64,000 nucleotides of DNA from Bradyrhizobium sp. 1 (GTDB lineage: Bacteria > Pseudomonadota > Alphaproteobacteria > Rhizobiales > Xanthobacteraceae): positions 594,466-658,465 of the forward strand of contig NZ_JADPJH010000018.1 of NCBI RefSeq assembly GCF_023073315.1, read 5' to 3'. Shown piece by piece: positions 35,850 to 45,628 of the stretch (the stretch's first letter is position 1; every line of letters starts with the position of its first letter). The notes under the pieces were generated by a model. The model was not told the DNA's origin. It saw only the letters and a program-made list of their open reading frames with translations, and did no database searches. Position numbers and translations under genes: made by a program.

Positions 35850-36737
35850 CTACGCCGCCAGCTTCACCGCATGCGCAAAGTCCCAATAGAGTTTTCGCGC
35901 CTTGGTGTAGAGCGGGCCCGGCTTCAGCTCGCGCTCGTCGATGCGGATCACCGGCGCGACCTTGGCAAAGTTGCCGGTGGAGAAAATCTCGTCGGCGGCG
36001 AGGAAATCGGCATAACGCAATGTCTTCTCGACCACGGTGATGCCGTCGCCACGAAGCAGGCTGATGACGCGCTGGCGCGTGATGCCGTTCAGGAACGTGC
36101 CGTTGGGCACCGGCGTGAAGACCACGCCGTCTTTGGCCATGAACACGTTGGAATTGCCGAACTCCGCGACATTGCCGAGCATGTCCAGCATCAGCGCGTT
36201 CTGGAAGCCGCGCGAGGCGGCCTCAGCCAGCGCGCGCGAATTGTTTGGATATAGGCAGGCAGCCTTGGCCTCGACCGGCGCGCATTCGGCGGTCGGCCGG
36301 CGGAACGGCGACAGCGTGATCGCGTTGCCGACGGGTTTTGGCATCGGCGCCTCGTAGATGCACAGGCACCAATTGGTGGTCTCGGGGTCGAACATCACGC
36401 CGCCGCCAGAGCCATTCTGCGCCCAGTACATCGGGCGGACATAGAGCTCGGTATTCGGCGCAAAGCGCGCGATGCCTTCGTTGGCGAGCGTGAGCCAGGT
36501 GGCGGCATCGACCACCGGCTTCAGGCCGAAATTGATCGCGGATTGATTGGCGCGGGCGACGTGACGGTCGAGATCCGGCGCGACGCCCTCGAACGCGCGC
36601 GCGCCGTCGAACACGACCGAGCCGAGCCAGGCCGCATGTGTGCGCGGCCCCATGATCGGCACATTGCCGTCGTGCCATTTGCCCTCGAAGAAGGTCCAGC
36701 TCGGCGAATATTCGATCGGCTTCCTGATCTCGGCCAT
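35850..36737 (-). CDS. ilvE: Branched-chain amino acid aminotransferase (class IV, PLP)
   Basis: Transfers the amino group between branched-chain amino acids and 2-oxoglutarate. The 295-residue class IV enzyme has EGVAPDLDRHVARANQSA, the PLP lysine in VEAKAACLYPNN (Lys158) and the phosphate-binding EFGNSNVFMAKDGVVFTP. The start at 36737 is set by GGGAGG six bases upstream; the frame is open much further upstream, but that is a shadow of the divergent hydrolase. Amine substrate range is not certain, as class IV includes D-amino acid enzymes. Confidence 0.9.
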   Translation of the reverse strand: MAEIRKPIEYSPSWTFFEGKWHDGNVPIMGPRTHAAWLGSVVFDGARAFEGVAPDLDRHVARANQSAINFGLKPVVDAATWLTLANEGIARFAPNTELYVRPMYWAQNGSGGGVMFDPETTNWCLCIYEAPMPKPVGNAITLSPFRRPTAECAPVEAKAACLYPNNSRALAEAASRGFQNALMLDMLGNVAEFGNSNVFMAKDGVVFTPVPNGTFLNGITRQRVISLLRGDGITVVEKTLRYADFLAADEIFSTGNFAKVAPVIRIDERELKPGPLYTKARKLYWDFAHAVKLAA

Positions 36738-36857
36738 GACCGGCCTCCCGTTGGCGTGACGCCGCAATATAGCGCCACTATTGGTCGCAATTTCTAAATG
36801 ATTCCCTGCGGGGAGATGGTGAGCTACCCTCTCCCGCAAGGGGGACAAGGAAGTGCC

Positions 36858-37793
36858 ATGCCGCTCGATCCGCTCGCAAAGCGTTTGTTGACCATGATGG
36901 CTGCCGCTTCGCCGCAGGGACGGAGCCGGCCGAGCGTCGAGGCGCGGCGGCAGTCGCTGGCGAAGCTGATGCAGTTCGCGCGCACTGATGCACCTGACGT
37001 CAGCGCGTCCGACGGGATGCTGCCCGGGCCTGACAGCGAGCTGCCCTATCGTCTCTATGCACCCGCAAGCGCGGGCGAACTCGCGCCGGGCTTCGTGTTC
37101 TTTCACGGCGGCGGATTGGTTGCCGGCAGCGTTGCCACGCATGACCGCATCGCGGCGGCGCTGGCGCATGTGACCGGCTGTCGGCTGGTCTCGGTCGACT
37201 ACCGGCTTGCGCCGGAGCACAAATTTCCCGCCGCCGTGGACGACGCGATCGCGGCCACCGAATGGGTGGCGCGCGAAGCCTCCTCCCTCGGCATCGACGC
37301 CGAACGTCTCGTAGTCGGCGGCGATTCCGCCGGTGCCACGCTCGCCGCGATCGTGTGCCAGGAAGCGATGCAGAACGCCGGCCTCTCGATTGTCGCGCAA
37401 TGCCTGATCTGCCCGGTGCTGGATTTCGAGGAGACCTCGCCGTCACGCGAGGAATTCGCCGAAGGCCATCTGATCGACCGCGTCACGATCGAAGCCGACC
37501 TCGCCGACTATCTGCCCGAGGGCCTGGACGCCGCCGATCCCCGCATCTCGCCGCTGCGCGCGACGCGCCTCGCGGGCTTGCCCACCGCGATCATCCACAC
37601 CGCCGAATTCGATCCGATGCGCGACGAGGGTAACGCCTATGCGCGCAAGCTGCTCACCGCGGGCGTCGCGGTCGAGCATGTCTGCCATGACGGCATGGTC
37701 CACAATTTCCACGCCATGGGCGCGATCCTGCCGCAGGCACAACTCGTTCTGTCACAGATTGGCGAACAGGTGCGGCGGGCGGTGGCGAAATAA
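36858..37793 (+). CDS. Alpha/beta hydrolase, hormone-sensitive-lipase family (family IV esterase)
   Basis: A 311-residue carboxylesterase-like enzyme. It has the oxyanion motif HGGG (residues 83-86), the nucleophile elbow GDSAG (Ser157), DYRLAPEHKFPAAVDDA, and the acid and base in EFDPMRDEG and MVHNFHAM. ATG 36858 follows AAGGAAG. No signal peptide is seen, so it is probably cytoplasmic. It is divergent from the aminotransferase. Natural substrate unknown. Confidence 0.9.
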   Translation: MPLDPLAKRLLTMMAAASPQGRSRPSVEARRQSLAKLMQFARTDAPDVSASDGMLPGPDSELPYRLYAPASAGELAPGFVFFHGGGLVAGSVATHDRIAAALAHVTGCRLVSVDYRLAPEHKFPAAVDDAIAATEWVAREASSLGIDAERLVVGGDSAGATLAAIVCQEAMQNAGLSIVAQCLICPVLDFEETSPSREEFAEGHLIDRVTIEADLADYLPEGLDAADPRISPLRATRLAGLPTAIIHTAEFDPMRDEGNAYARKLLTAGVAVEHVCHDGMVHNFHAMGAILPQAQLVLSQIGEQVRRAVAK

Positions 37794-37802
37794 CAGCGCG
37801 AA

Positions 37803-38051
37803 TCACGTGCGCGCGTCGAGCACGGCCCTCGCTGCCCCTACATAGTCACGCCAATGCGCATCCGCGTAACGTTCGGCCTGCCGTGCGCAGGTGACGTCGG
37901 GCGCATGCGCGGCTGCGATCGTGCGCGCAAAGCGCTCTTCGGCCACCGTCACGTCACCAGGCTCGGGCGACGGCACCGCGGCAGCCACGGCGGTCGGAGC
38001 GACAGCGAGGCCCGCCAGACCAGTGAGCAGGATGCGGCGCGACGTGTTCAT
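37803..38051 (-). CDS. Small exported protein of unknown function
   Basis: 82 residues. The N-terminus MNTSRRILLTGLAGLAVAPTAVAAA is a signal peptide with an SRRILLTG segment close to a twin-arginine motif. The short mature part is helical (VAEERFARTIAAAHAPDVTCARQAERYADAHWRDYVGAARAVLD) and has one cysteine. It is convergent with the hydrolase gene (9-base gap). I recognise no family; similar tiny exported proteins occur in Bradyrhizobium. Confidence 0.6.
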   Translation of the reverse strand: MNTSRRILLTGLAGLAVAPTAVAAAVPSPEPGDVTVAEERFARTIAAAHAPDVTCARQAERYADAHWRDYVGAARAVLDART

Positions 38052-38233
38052 GGCTGTTGTCCTTGCAATGGCCGGCCCGCACTCTGGCCGGCGCGTGTGT
38101 CAGTGCGACCACAGCACGGTAACCGCACGCATCCGTGCAGTCCACCGCTTGCGGATAGCGCTTGACCAGGACGGCGATCACGTTCCATCTAGCAACGCTT
38201 CCGTCATCAGATCGCCGCGCGTCGGATTGTCAC

Positions 38234-39136
38234 GTGTCCCATCACAGGCCATCGCATCGCCTGGTTTTGCGCGCCGCCGCGATGGGACTGCTTTGCCTGA
38301 CGATCTCGGCAGGCACCGCCTTCGCTGCCGACGACGACGGCGCGCCGGCAAAGCCTGATGTCCCCAACATCTATCTCGACCTGCGCACGACCTACGCGAC
38401 GATCCCCGCTGGCACGCTCGGGCTCGGCTTGGGCAACACGTCGTTGTCAGCAGCGTTCGAAGCCCTGGCGGCACGACGCGGAGCGACGCTGCCGAACGGC
38501 TTGCCGGCGGCGAAATCGATCGCCGTCGACCTGCCGCTGACCGTCGATGTCAGCGAGCGCGTCTCGCTCTATGGCGGCGTATCGGGCTCGACGACGGATA
38601 TCGGTGGCGGCTGGTCGGCTTTGGACATCACCAGCTGGAACATCGGCGTGCAGGCCGACCTCTATCAGCAGAATGGCGGGAGGATCCCGACGATCACGCT
38701 GCAATCGACCTTGACGCAGTCGGTGCCGAACGAGCCGGGCATGACGAACTCGTTCAACAACATCCTGGAATTCGACTACGCGCTCGACGAGGACGAGACG
38801 CGGGGCTGGCTGGCCGGCTTGCAATACACCACCACCACCATCGCGAGCCCGCTCGCCAGCATCCGACCGAACACGATCCTCTATGTCGGCGGCTATTACC
38901 AATGGCCGAGCAACTGGAAATTCACCGGGCGCCTTGGCATGCAGTCCTTCGGCGGCGCGCAGCTCGCCGGCCGGACGCTGGCGGAGCCCTTCACCCAGCC
39001 GATCCTGCGCCTCGACCTCGACCGCATGGACGACAATGACAACCGGCTGTTTGGCATCACCGCGCAGATCGCGTGGATGCCAAAGCCGTCCTACCAGGTG
39101 ACGTTGCGCACGCCGCTCTACGCGGTGCGCAATTGA
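38234..39136 (+). CDS. Exported, beta-rich protein of unknown function (outer-membrane-like)
   Basis: About 300 residues with a clear signal peptide (HRLVLRAAAMGLLCLTISAGTAFA-ADDD). The mature part has alternating hydrophobic strands (SIAVDLPLTVDVSERVSLYGGVSGSTTDIGG; WNIGVQADLYQQNGG; TILYVGGYYQWPSNWKFTGRLGMQSFGG), as in an outer-membrane barrel, and ends PLYAVRN. The start is uncertain: TTG 38162 opens the frame, GTG 38234 gives the neatest signal peptide, and ATG 38282 would shorten it. I recognise no named family. Confidence 0.65.
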   Translation: MSHHRPSHRLVLRAAAMGLLCLTISAGTAFAADDDGAPAKPDVPNIYLDLRTTYATIPAGTLGLGLGNTSLSAAFEALAARRGATLPNGLPAAKSIAVDLPLTVDVSERVSLYGGVSGSTTDIGGGWSALDITSWNIGVQADLYQQNGGRIPTITLQSTLTQSVPNEPGMTNSFNNILEFDYALDEDETRGWLAGLQYTTTTIASPLASIRPNTILYVGGYYQWPSNWKFTGRLGMQSFGGAQLAGRTLAEPFTQPILRLDLDRMDDNDNRLFGITAQIAWMPKPSYQVTLRTPLYAVRN

Positions 39137-39143
39137 GCGCCGG

Positions 39144-39704
39144 CTAATCCGGCACCGGCACGTCGAAAGTGTTGAGCGTGACCGAGACCATGCAGTAGAC
39201 GCCGACGAGATAGGACAGCTCGGCCGCACCGTGCTCGCCGAATTCCTTTACCGCAGCTCTATAGGTCAACTCCGGCAGCACGCCGCCGCTCACCAGGGCC
39301 GAGGCCATGTCGTAAGCGACCGCTTCCTGCTTGGTGAGATCGACCGGCCGCTGGCCGGCGACGATGGTCGCGAGCTTCTCGTCGGAGAGGCCGCGCTGCT
39401 CGGCCACCAGCACGTGGGCATAGAGCTCGTAGCCCGAACGGAAATGCGAGCCGGTGACGAGGATCGCGACCTCGCGCACCGGCGCCGGCAGCAGCGGGTT
39501 CGACGCGATCGCCTTGACCAGCTCCCACACCGGCTTGCCGAAGCGAGGCTCGCGGATCCAGGGATTCCAGGGCCCGAGCAGCGCGCCGTCGTCGCGCATA
39601 TTGATGAAGCCCTTGAAGTGGTCCGTGATGCCCGCTTTCATGTCGTCATAGAGCGGCTTCTGTTCGGCACTCAGGTCTTTCGGATCGAGAATGGGAAGGC
39701 GCAC
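39144..39704 (-). CDS. Carboxymuconolactone decarboxylase (CMD) family protein
   Basis: A 186-residue all-helical protein of the CMD/AhpD superfamily. GTG 39704 (MRLPILDPKDLSAEQKPLYDDM) is chosen because GAGGAG lies eight bases upstream. The core REVAILVTGSHFRSGYELYAHVLVAEQRGL has the Glu/Tyr/His pattern of decarboxylase-like members but lacks the CxxC pair needed for AhpD-type peroxidase activity. It is convergent with the barrel-like protein gene. Substrate unknown. Confidence 0.88.
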   Translation of the reverse strand: MRLPILDPKDLSAEQKPLYDDMKAGITDHFKGFINMRDDGALLGPWNPWIREPRFGKPVWELVKAIASNPLLPAPVREVAILVTGSHFRSGYELYAHVLVAEQRGLSDEKLATIVAGQRPVDLTKQEAVAYDMASALVSGGVLPELTYRAAVKEFGEHGAAELSYLVGVYCMVSVTLNTFDVPVPD

Positions 39705-39829
39705 GGCGGAATCTCCTCGTTGAGAAGCCGAGACGGTCGCGCGCGTACGCGCGCGTGGCAAGTGAAGTTGCCGTGACGACCGTGCCATTTTGCAAATGGC
39801 AGGGCACCGCCGCTTGAGGCCTCAGGGCC

Positions 39830-40975
39830 TTATATGTTCTGCGGATTGACGACGTCGTCGACCGCGAACGCCAATGGCTGCCCGGTATCGAGGAATGACG
39901 ACAGCGCTGCCTCGACCGGCGCCGGATCGAGACCGCGCGCTTTCAGCCATTCGGGCTCGTAATAGGTCTGACGGTAACGCTCGCCGGAATCGCAGATCAG
40001 CGTCACCAGCGATCCGGTCTGGCCTGCCTTGCGCATCTCGGAGGCGAGCCGGCACAGCGCCAAAAAATTGGTGCCGGTGGATCCGCCCACGGCGCGGCGC
40101 AGCCGCCGCGACAGCACGTTCATCGCCGCGACCGTCGCCGCATCCGGGATCTTCATCATGCGGTCGACCACACCCGGCACGAAAGACGGCTCGCAACGCG
40201 GCCGGCCGACCCCCTCGATCAGCGACGGACGATCGCAGACATGGGAGCGATCCTGCGTACGGAAGCAGTCGAAGAAGGCGGAATGCTCGACATCGGCAAC
40301 GCAGAGCCGGGTCGGATACTGGCGATAGCGCAGATAGCGTCCGATGGTGGCCGACGTTCCGCCGGTGCCTGCGCCCATCACGATCCAGTCCGGCAGCGGA
40401 CATGGCTCGCCCTGCAACTGGGTGAAAATAGATTCGGCGATGTTGTTGTTGCCGCGCCAGTCGGTGGCGCGCTCGGCAAAGGTGAACTGGTCCATGTAAT
40501 GGCCGTTCAGCCGGGCGGCGAGCGCGGCGGCTTCCGCATACAGCGCGCGGCCGTCGTCGATCAGATGGCAATTGCCGCCATAATGCGCGATCGCGGCGAT
40601 CTTCTCCGCCGAGGTCGTGCGCGGCATCACGGCGTAGAACGGCACGCCGATCATCTGCGCGAAATAGGCCTCCGACACCGCGGTCGATCCCGACGATGCC
40701 TCGACGACAGGCGTGCCTTCGCGGATGTGGCCGTTGCAGAGCGCGTAGAGGAACAGTGAACGCGCCAGACGATGCTTCAGGCTGCCGGTCGGATGCGTGG
40801 ACTCGTCCTTGAGATAGATATCGATGCCTGATAGCGCTGGCACGATCAGCCGGATCAGATGCGTGTCGGCCGTGCGGCACTGGTCGGCCTCGATCGCCGC
40901 CACCGCCTCGTCCACCCAGCCGCGCCGATAGGCCGGCCCGGCCGGATTGAGATGGCGAAAGGGGAATGTCTGCAT
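39830..40975 (-). CDS. PLP-dependent cysteine synthase-like enzyme (Cds1-type cysteine desulfhydrase branch)
   Basis: A 381-residue fold-type II PLP enzyme. The PLP lysine is Lys67 in [14 protein letters not shown]; the asparagine loop is [16 protein letters not shown] and the phosphate loop [14 protein letters not shown]. It is longer than CysK (about 310-320) and carries the extra segment [38 protein letters not shown], which matches my recollection of the Cds1 desulfhydrase branch. It likely releases sulfide from cysteine. It lies 45 bases downstream of the Lrp regulator on the same strand. Confidence 0.85.
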   Translation of the reverse strand: MQTFPFRHLNPAGPAYRRGWVDEAVAAIEADQCRTADTHLIRLIVPALSGIDIYLKDESTHPTGSLKHRLARSLFLYALCNGHIREGTPVVEASSGSTAVSEAYFAQMIGVPFYAVMPRTTSAEKIAAIAHYGGNCHLIDDGRALYAEAAALAARLNGHYMDQFTFAERATDWRGNNNIAESIFTQLQGEPCPLPDWIVMGAGTGGTSATIGRYLRYRQYPTRLCVADVEHSAFFDCFRTQDRSHVCDRPSLIEGVGRPRCEPSFVPGVVDRMMKIPDAATVAAMNVLSRRLRRAVGGSTGTNFLALCRLASEMRKAGQTGSLVTLICDSGERYRQTYYEPEWLKARGLDPAPVEAALSSFLDTGQPLAFAVDDVVNPQNI

Positions 40976-41020
40976 CGAACGAATCTCTCATGATGCGGAT
41001 CGCGCATCAAGTGCTGTGGC

Positions 41021-41485
41021 TCAAAACTCCAGCGGCGCGTTGTCGACGACCTCCTTCATCACGAAGAAGGTGCGGGTCTGGCGCACGCCGGGCAGCGCGA
41101 TGAGCTGCTCGCCATGGATGCGGTTGAAATCCTCCATGTCACCGACGCGGATCTTGAGGAAGTAATCGAAATCGCCGGCGACGAGGTGGCAGTCGAGCAC
41201 GAATTTCAGTTTGGTGATCGCCTGCTCGAAGATGGCAAAACTCTCCGGCGTCGAGCGATCGAGCACGACGCCGACCATCACCAGCGTGCCCTTCGCGACC
41301 TTTTTTGGGGCGACCATGGCGCGCACAGCGGCGATGAAGCCGTCCTCGAACAAGCGCTGGGTGCGGCGATGGCAGGTGGCCGGGCTGATGGCGACGGTTT
41401 CGGCCAGCTCCGCATTGCTGAGCCGTCCGTTATTTTGCAGCAATCTCAACATCTTCAGATCAGTTCGGTCGAGACGGACAGACAT
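41021..41485 (-). CDS. Lrp/AsnC family regulator (divergent from acdS)
   Basis: A 154-residue regulator with an N-terminal helix-turn-helix (LDRTDLKMLRLLQNNGRLSNAELAETVAISPATCHRRTQRLFEDGFI, about residues 4-50) and a C-terminal RAM ligand-binding domain (LVMVGVVLDRSTPESFAIFEQAI; VAGDFDYFLKIRVGDMEDF). The start at 41485 (MSVRLDRTD) is preferred to 41515. Divergent Lrp-type regulators of this kind (AcdR/LrpL) activate acdS in other proteobacteria, so this is the likely acdS regulator. It may also control the desulfhydrase-like gene behind it. Confidence 0.92.
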   Translation of the reverse strand: MSVRLDRTDLKMLRLLQNNGRLSNAELAETVAISPATCHRRTQRLFEDGFIAAVRAMVAPKKVAKGTLVMVGVVLDRSTPESFAIFEQAITKLKFVLDCHLVAGDFDYFLKIRVGDMEDFNRIHGEQLIALPGVRQTRTFFVMKEVVDNAPLEF

Positions 41486-41494
41486 GGAAGAAGC

Positions 41495-41575
41495 TTCCGT
41501 ATGGGGTCGATTCAACGGAAGATATCACAGCTCAGGCCGCTATTGCTGAAAGATAAGGCGCAACATAGGCGCAAT
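41495..41575. promoter_or_regulatory. Candidate Lrp-binding region between regulator and acdS
   Basis: Inverted repeat CTTCCGT (41495-41501) / ACGGAAG (41516-41522) covers the region just upstream of the regulator start. The direct repeat AGGCGCAA occurs at 41557-41564 and 41568-41575, exactly 11 bases apart and so on the same helix face, about 75-90 bases before the acdS ATG. Both patterns fit Lrp-family binding but are unproven. Confidence 0.4.
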
Positions 41576-41645
41576 ATTCGAGAGCACATTTCTGCAGCCA
41601 GATGCTAGCCAGATCCCCAGACATCAACGCCAATCGGGATGACCC

Positions 41646-42662
41646 ATGAAGCTCGACCAATTCGCGCGCTATCCGCTGACCTTCGGCCCGACGCCCATCG
41701 AGAAGCTCGAGCGGCTGTCAAAACATCTCGGCGGCAATGTCGAGATCTACGCCAAGCGCGAGGACTGCAACTCAGGCCTCGCCTATGGCGGCAACAAGCT
41801 GCGCAAGCTCGAATACATCATCCCGGATGCGATCGCCTCCAACGCCGATACGCTGGTCTCGATCGGCGGCGTGCAGTCCAACCACACCCGCATGATCGCC
41901 GCGGTCGCCGCCAAGATCGGCATGAAGTGCCGCCTGGTGCAGGAAGCCTGGGTGCCGCACGAGGACGCCGTCTATGACCGCGTCGGCAACATCATGCTCT
42001 CGCGCATCATGGGCGCCGACGTGCGTCTGGTCGACGACGGCTTCGACATCGGCATCCGCAAGAGCTGGGAGCAAGCGATCGAGGAAGTGAAGGCGGCAGG
42101 CGGCAAGCCCTACGCGATCCCCGCCGGCGCCTCCGTGCACAAGTTCGGCGGCCTCGGCTATGTCGGTTTCGCCGAGGAAGTGCGCAAGCAGGAAGCCGAT
42201 CTCGGCTTCAAGTTCGACTACATCGTGGTCTGCACCGTCACCGGCTCCACCCATGCCGGCATGCTGGTCGGCTTCGCCGCCGACGGCCGCGCCCGCAAGG
42301 TGATCGGCATCGACGCCTCCTTCACGCCTGATCAGACCAAGGCGCAGGTGCTCTCGATCGCGCAGAACACGGCCAAGCTCGTCGAGCTCGGCAAGGAGCT
42401 CGTCGCCGACGACGTCGTGCTGATCGAGGACTATGCCTATCCCGCCTATGGCGTGCCGTCGGAAGAAACCAAGGAAGCCATCCGCATCACCGCACGGTTA
42501 GAGGCGATGATCACCGACCCTGTCTATGAAGGCAAATCGATGCAAGGCCTGATCGACCTGACCCAGAAGGGCTATTTCGAGAAGGGCGCAAAGATTCTCT
42601 ACGCCCATCTCGGCGGCGCACCGGCGCTCAACGGCTACGGTTACGCATTCCGGAACGGCTGA
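41646..42662 (+). CDS. acdS: 1-aminocyclopropane-1-carboxylate (ACC) deaminase
   Basis: Splits the plant ethylene precursor ACC into 2-oxobutyrate and ammonia; plant-associated bacteria use it to lower plant ethylene. The 338-residue length is standard. The PLP lysine is Lys51 ([11 protein letters not shown]). The C-terminal region [36 protein letters not shown] ... [21 protein letters not shown] keeps the glutamate and leucine that separate ACC deaminases from D-cysteine desulfhydrases. It is divergent from an Lrp-type regulator. An adjacent cysteine-desulfhydrase-like gene gives two related PLP enzymes around one regulator. Confidence 0.95.
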   Translation: MKLDQFARYPLTFGPTPIEKLERLSKHLGGNVEIYAKREDCNSGLAYGGNKLRKLEYIIPDAIASNADTLVSIGGVQSNHTRMIAAVAAKIGMKCRLVQEAWVPHEDAVYDRVGNIMLSRIMGADVRLVDDGFDIGIRKSWEQAIEEVKAAGGKPYAIPAGASVHKFGGLGYVGFAEEVRKQEADLGFKFDYIVVCTVTGSTHAGMLVGFAADGRARKVIGIDASFTPDQTKAQVLSIAQNTAKLVELGKELVADDVVLIEDYAYPAYGVPSEETKEAIRITARLEAMITDPVYEGKSMQGLIDLTQKGYFEKGAKILYAHLGGAPALNGYGYAFRNG

Positions 42663-42688
42663 GGCCGCCCGGCTCGCGCCTCCCTCCG

Positions 42689-42729
42689 CTGTCGTCCCGG
42701 GTCTGCGCTTCGCTTGTCCGGGACGACAG
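42689..42729. repeat. Palindromic repeat CTGTCGTCCCGGG ... CCGGGACGACAG
   Basis: Twelve-base complementary arms around TCTGCGCTTCGCTTGT. It lies between the convergent acdS and recQ genes and can act as a bidirectional hairpin terminator. It belongs to the dispersed intergenic repeats of this genome. Confidence 0.65.
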
Positions 42730-42748
42730 TGGAGATCATGGCGGCGCG

Positions 42749-44614
42749 CTACCGCGTCTTGACGATCTGCAACAGCTCTTCGCCGTAATGCTCCAGCTTC
42801 TTGTCGCCGATGCCGGGGACGTTGCGGAGCTCGTCCAGCGTGGTCGGCCAGGCCCGGACGATGCCGTCGATGGTGGCGTCGTGCAGCACCACATAGGCCG
42901 GCACGCCACGCTCGCGCGCGATATCTGAACGCCAGGACCGCAGCCGCGCGCGCAGCTCGGGATCGACATCGCCTTGCGGCGCGTTCGCCGCCGGCGCGAG
43001 ATCGCCGCGGCGGGATTTTGTCCGGCTGGCACGAACCCGCGTACCCTCCGCCTCCTCGCGCAGCCACACCTCGGTCTCACCGCGCAGCACCGCCCGCGAA
43101 GACTCCATCAGTTTCAACGCGCCATAAGCCTCGCTGTCGCTCTGCAAATGCCCCATCGCCACGAGTTGCCGCAGCACCGTGCGCCACTGCTTCTCGTTGA
43201 GCTCGCGCCCGATGCCGAACACGGACAATTTGTCGTGCCCGAACTGCGTCACCTTCTCGGTCAGACGCCCGATCAGCACGTCGATCAGGTGCATCGCGCC
43301 AAAGCGCTGCCCGGTGCGATACGCACAGGATAGCAGCTTCTGCGCCAGCACCTTGCCGTCACGCATCTTGGGCGGCGTCAGGCAATTGTCGCAATTGCCG
43401 CAGGTCTCGCCGTGCGCGTTTTCGCCGAAATAACCGAGCAGCCGCTTGCGCCGGCACTGCGCGGTCTCGGCGAGCCCAACCAGCGCATCGAGCTTGCCGA
43501 TCGAGACGCGCTTGAAATCGTCGGAGCCGTTGGATTCGTCGATCATGCGGCGCTGCTGCACGATGTCGGAGAGGCCATAGGCCATCCAGGCCGCCGACGG
43601 CTTGCCGTCGCGGCCGGCGCGTCCCGTCTCCTGGTAATAGGACTCGATGCTCTTGGGCAGGTCGAGATGCGCGACGAAACGCACGTCCGGCTTGTCGATG
43701 CCCATGCCGAAGGCGACGGTCGCGACGATGACGATGCCGTCCTCGTTGAGGAAGCGGTCCTGATTGCGCGAGCGGACGCTGCTGTCGAGACCGGCGTGAT
43801 AAGGCAGCGCCGCAATGCCGGCGTCGTCGAGCGCGGCAGCGACTTCCTCGACCCGTTTGCGAGACAGGCAATAGACCACGCCCGCGTCTGAGGCGTGGCG
43901 CTCCCGGATGAATTCCTTGAGCTGCGACACCGCGTTGCGCTTGTCGACGATCTCGTAGCGGATGTTGGGCCGGTCGAAACTCGAGACGAATTGCGGGGAC
44001 CCGGTCAGCTGGAGCCGCTCGACGATCTCCTTGCGCGTCAATTCGTCGGCGGTCGCGGTCAGCGCGATGCGCGGGATGTCCGGAAAGCGCTCGGCGATGA
44101 TGGAGAGGCCGACATATTCGGGCCGGAAATCATGGCCCCATTGCGAGACGCAATGCGCCTCGTCGATCGCGAACAGCGCCACCTTGGCCTGCGCCAGCAT
44201 CGACAGGCAGCGCGGCGTCACCAGCCGTTCCGGCGCAACATAAAGCAGGTCGAGATCTCCCGCGATCAGGCGGCGTTCGATGTCGGAGGCCTCCTGGAAC
44301 GTCAAGGACGAGTTCAGCGCGGCGGCATTAACGCCCGCCTCGAGCAAGCCCGCGACCTGGTCGCGCATCAGCGCGATCAGCGGCGACACCACGATGCCAC
44401 AGCCTTCGCGCAGCAGTGACGGCAGCTGGTAGCACATCGACTTGCCGCCGCCGGTCGGCATCAGCACCAGGCAATTGCCGCCGTCCGTGACGTGCCGGAT
44501 GATCTCGCCCTGCGCGCCGCGGAACCCCGGCAGGCCGAACACCGAATGCAGCACCGACAGCGCATCGCGGCCGTTGGCCGGCGCAGGCAGCGGGGCGGTG
44601 GAAGGAGCGGACAT
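42749..44614 (-). CDS. recQ: ATP-dependent DNA helicase RecQ
   Basis: A 3'-to-5' helicase for recombination and fork repair. The 621-residue protein has Walker [15 protein letters not shown] (about residues 52-65), [17 protein letters not shown] (motif II and aromatic loop), motif [15 protein letters not shown], the zinc-binding cysteines [12 protein letters not shown] ... CGNCDNC, an RQC winged helix and a C-terminal HRDC domain ([24 protein letters not shown]). All the domains of the classical bacterial enzyme are present. Confidence 0.97.
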   Translation of the reverse strand: MSAPSTAPLPAPANGRDALSVLHSVFGLPGFRGAQGEIIRHVTDGGNCLVLMPTGGGKSMCYQLPSLLREGCGIVVSPLIALMRDQVAGLLEAGVNAAALNSSLTFQEASDIERRLIAGDLDLLYVAPERLVTPRCLSMLAQAKVALFAIDEAHCVSQWGHDFRPEYVGLSIIAERFPDIPRIALTATADELTRKEIVERLQLTGSPQFVSSFDRPNIRYEIVDKRNAVSQLKEFIRERHASDAGVVYCLSRKRVEEVAAALDDAGIAALPYHAGLDSSVRSRNQDRFLNEDGIVIVATVAFGMGIDKPDVRFVAHLDLPKSIESYYQETGRAGRDGKPSAAWMAYGLSDIVQQRRMIDESNGSDDFKRVSIGKLDALVGLAETAQCRRKRLLGYFGENAHGETCGNCDNCLTPPKMRDGKVLAQKLLSCAYRTGQRFGAMHLIDVLIGRLTEKVTQFGHDKLSVFGIGRELNEKQWRTVLRQLVAMGHLQSDSEAYGALKLMESSRAVLRGETEVWLREEAEGTRVRASRTKSRRGDLAPAANAPQGDVDPELRARLRSWRSDIARERGVPAYVVLHDATIDGIVRAWPTTLDELRNVPGIGDKKLEHYGEELLQIVKTR

Positions 44615-44710
44615 GAGTGTGTGGGAACCACGGCCGTGAGATTCGACACAAGGCCAGTCGCATGGCGGCGGCGGCGTGGCAAGACTGTTTGCGTGGCTTG
44701 AGCGACTCTT

Positions 44711-44878
44711 CCCCCTCTCCCCTTGCGGCCCCCTTTGCGGGAGAGGGTGGCTCGCCGCGGAGCGGCGCGACGGGTGGGCGGTTTCTATCCGCGAATCAAT
44801 TCCGACGATGGAGCTTGCCGAGACAAACCCCTCATCCGGCGCTTCGCGCCACCTTCTCCCGCAAGGGAAGAAGGGAAG
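44711..44878. repeat. Two copies of the CCCTCTCCC ... GGGAGAGGG / CACCTTCTCCCGCAAGGG repeat family
   Basis: The 270-base gap between recQ and the deacetylase gene holds one copy at about 44711-44775 (CCCTCTCC ... GGAGAGGG) and one at about 44828-44878 (CCCTCATCCGGCGCTTCGCGCCACCTTCTCCC). Related copies are at 48267-48316 and 58311-58390, and a fragment is at about 36829-36850. Nothing else is seen in this gap. Confidence 0.6.
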
Positions 44879-44884
44879 GAACAG

Positions 44885-45628
44885 CTACGCCCCGATCCTG
44901 CGCAGCGCTTCCGCGACCGTCACGATCGGCATGTCGCGCTTCCCGGCCGCTTCCAGCGCGTGGCGCATCAGGTGCGGCGTGCAGCCATAGGGGCTTGGCG
45001 CATCGACGACGTCATGACCGTAGAAGATCAGCCAGCCACCGCTCGCAACCGCCTCGTCGAAATAGCCATCGACGCCCGCTGCGTCGATCTCGTAATTGAC
45101 CAAGGGCGAGGCGCGCAGGAACTGGAGGTCGATGACGTCGCGATTGACGCCGGGAAGGATGCCGCGCGCCGAGCGGAAGGCTTTTGTGAGCTGCGGTTTA
45201 CGCCAGAACGAGGCAATCCCATAGGGATAGGCGAAGTTCTCAAGCTTGATCGAGGAATCGATGTCGCGAAAATGGCTGCGATTCCGCTCGATCTCGCGGG
45301 CCATGGTCGCCTCGTCGAGATTGACCGAACTCTGGTGTGAGAAGGTGTGGCAGGCAATCTCGTGACCGGCGCGGTGAAGCCGCACGACCGCGTCATTCGA
45401 CAGGCCATGCCAATGATCCGACGGCTGGCCGATCAGGCTGCCGGCAATGTAGTAGGTGCCGCGGCCGCCGTGTGCTTCGAGCAGCGAAGCGCCCTCGCCA
45501 GCAGCGCTATCGGGGGCATCGTCGAAGGTGAAGCTCACCATCGGCGCATGCGCGGGCAAGCGGTGCGGCGCGGCACGGAAATGCCGGGCCAGCCGATTGC
45601 TCACGCGTCCCTGGAGTGTCGACCACAC
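44885..45628 (-). CDS. Polysaccharide deacetylase family protein (NodB-homology domain)
   Basis: A 247-residue carbohydrate esterase family 4-like protein. The metal-site motifs are present: SFTFDDAP (Asp36, Asp37) and HTFSHQ (His94, His98); the third motif is in NFAYPYGIASFW. There is no signal peptide, so it is probably cytoplasmic or membrane-associated. The short N-terminus WSTLQGRVSNRLARHFR is amphipathic. The substrate may be an N-acetylated sugar; it is not the NodB of nodulation, as no nod genes are nearby. Confidence 0.87.
   Translation of the reverse strand: MWSTLQGRVSNRLARHFRAAPHRLPAHAPMVSFTFDDAPDSAAGEGASLLEAHGGRGTYYIAGSLIGQPSDHWHGLSNDAVVRLHRAGHEIACHTFSHQSSVNLDEATMAREIERNRSHFRDIDSSIKLENFAYPYGIASFWRKPQLTKAFRSARGILPGVNRDVIDLQFLRASPLVNYEIDAAGVDGYFDEAVASGGWLIFYGHDVVDAPSPYGCTPHLMRHALEAAGKRDMPIVTVAEALRRIGA

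Noticed and set aside
36737..37400. 5' extension of the aminotransferase frame to 516 residues
   Set aside because: The conserved protein begins at 36737 with GGGAGG six bases before it; the extension overlaps the divergent esterase gene and looks like its shadow.
44885..45628. NodB chitooligosaccharide deacetylase of nodulation
   Set aside because: Only the general deacetylase domain matches; no nodA, nodC or nod box is nearby, so it is called a family member only.
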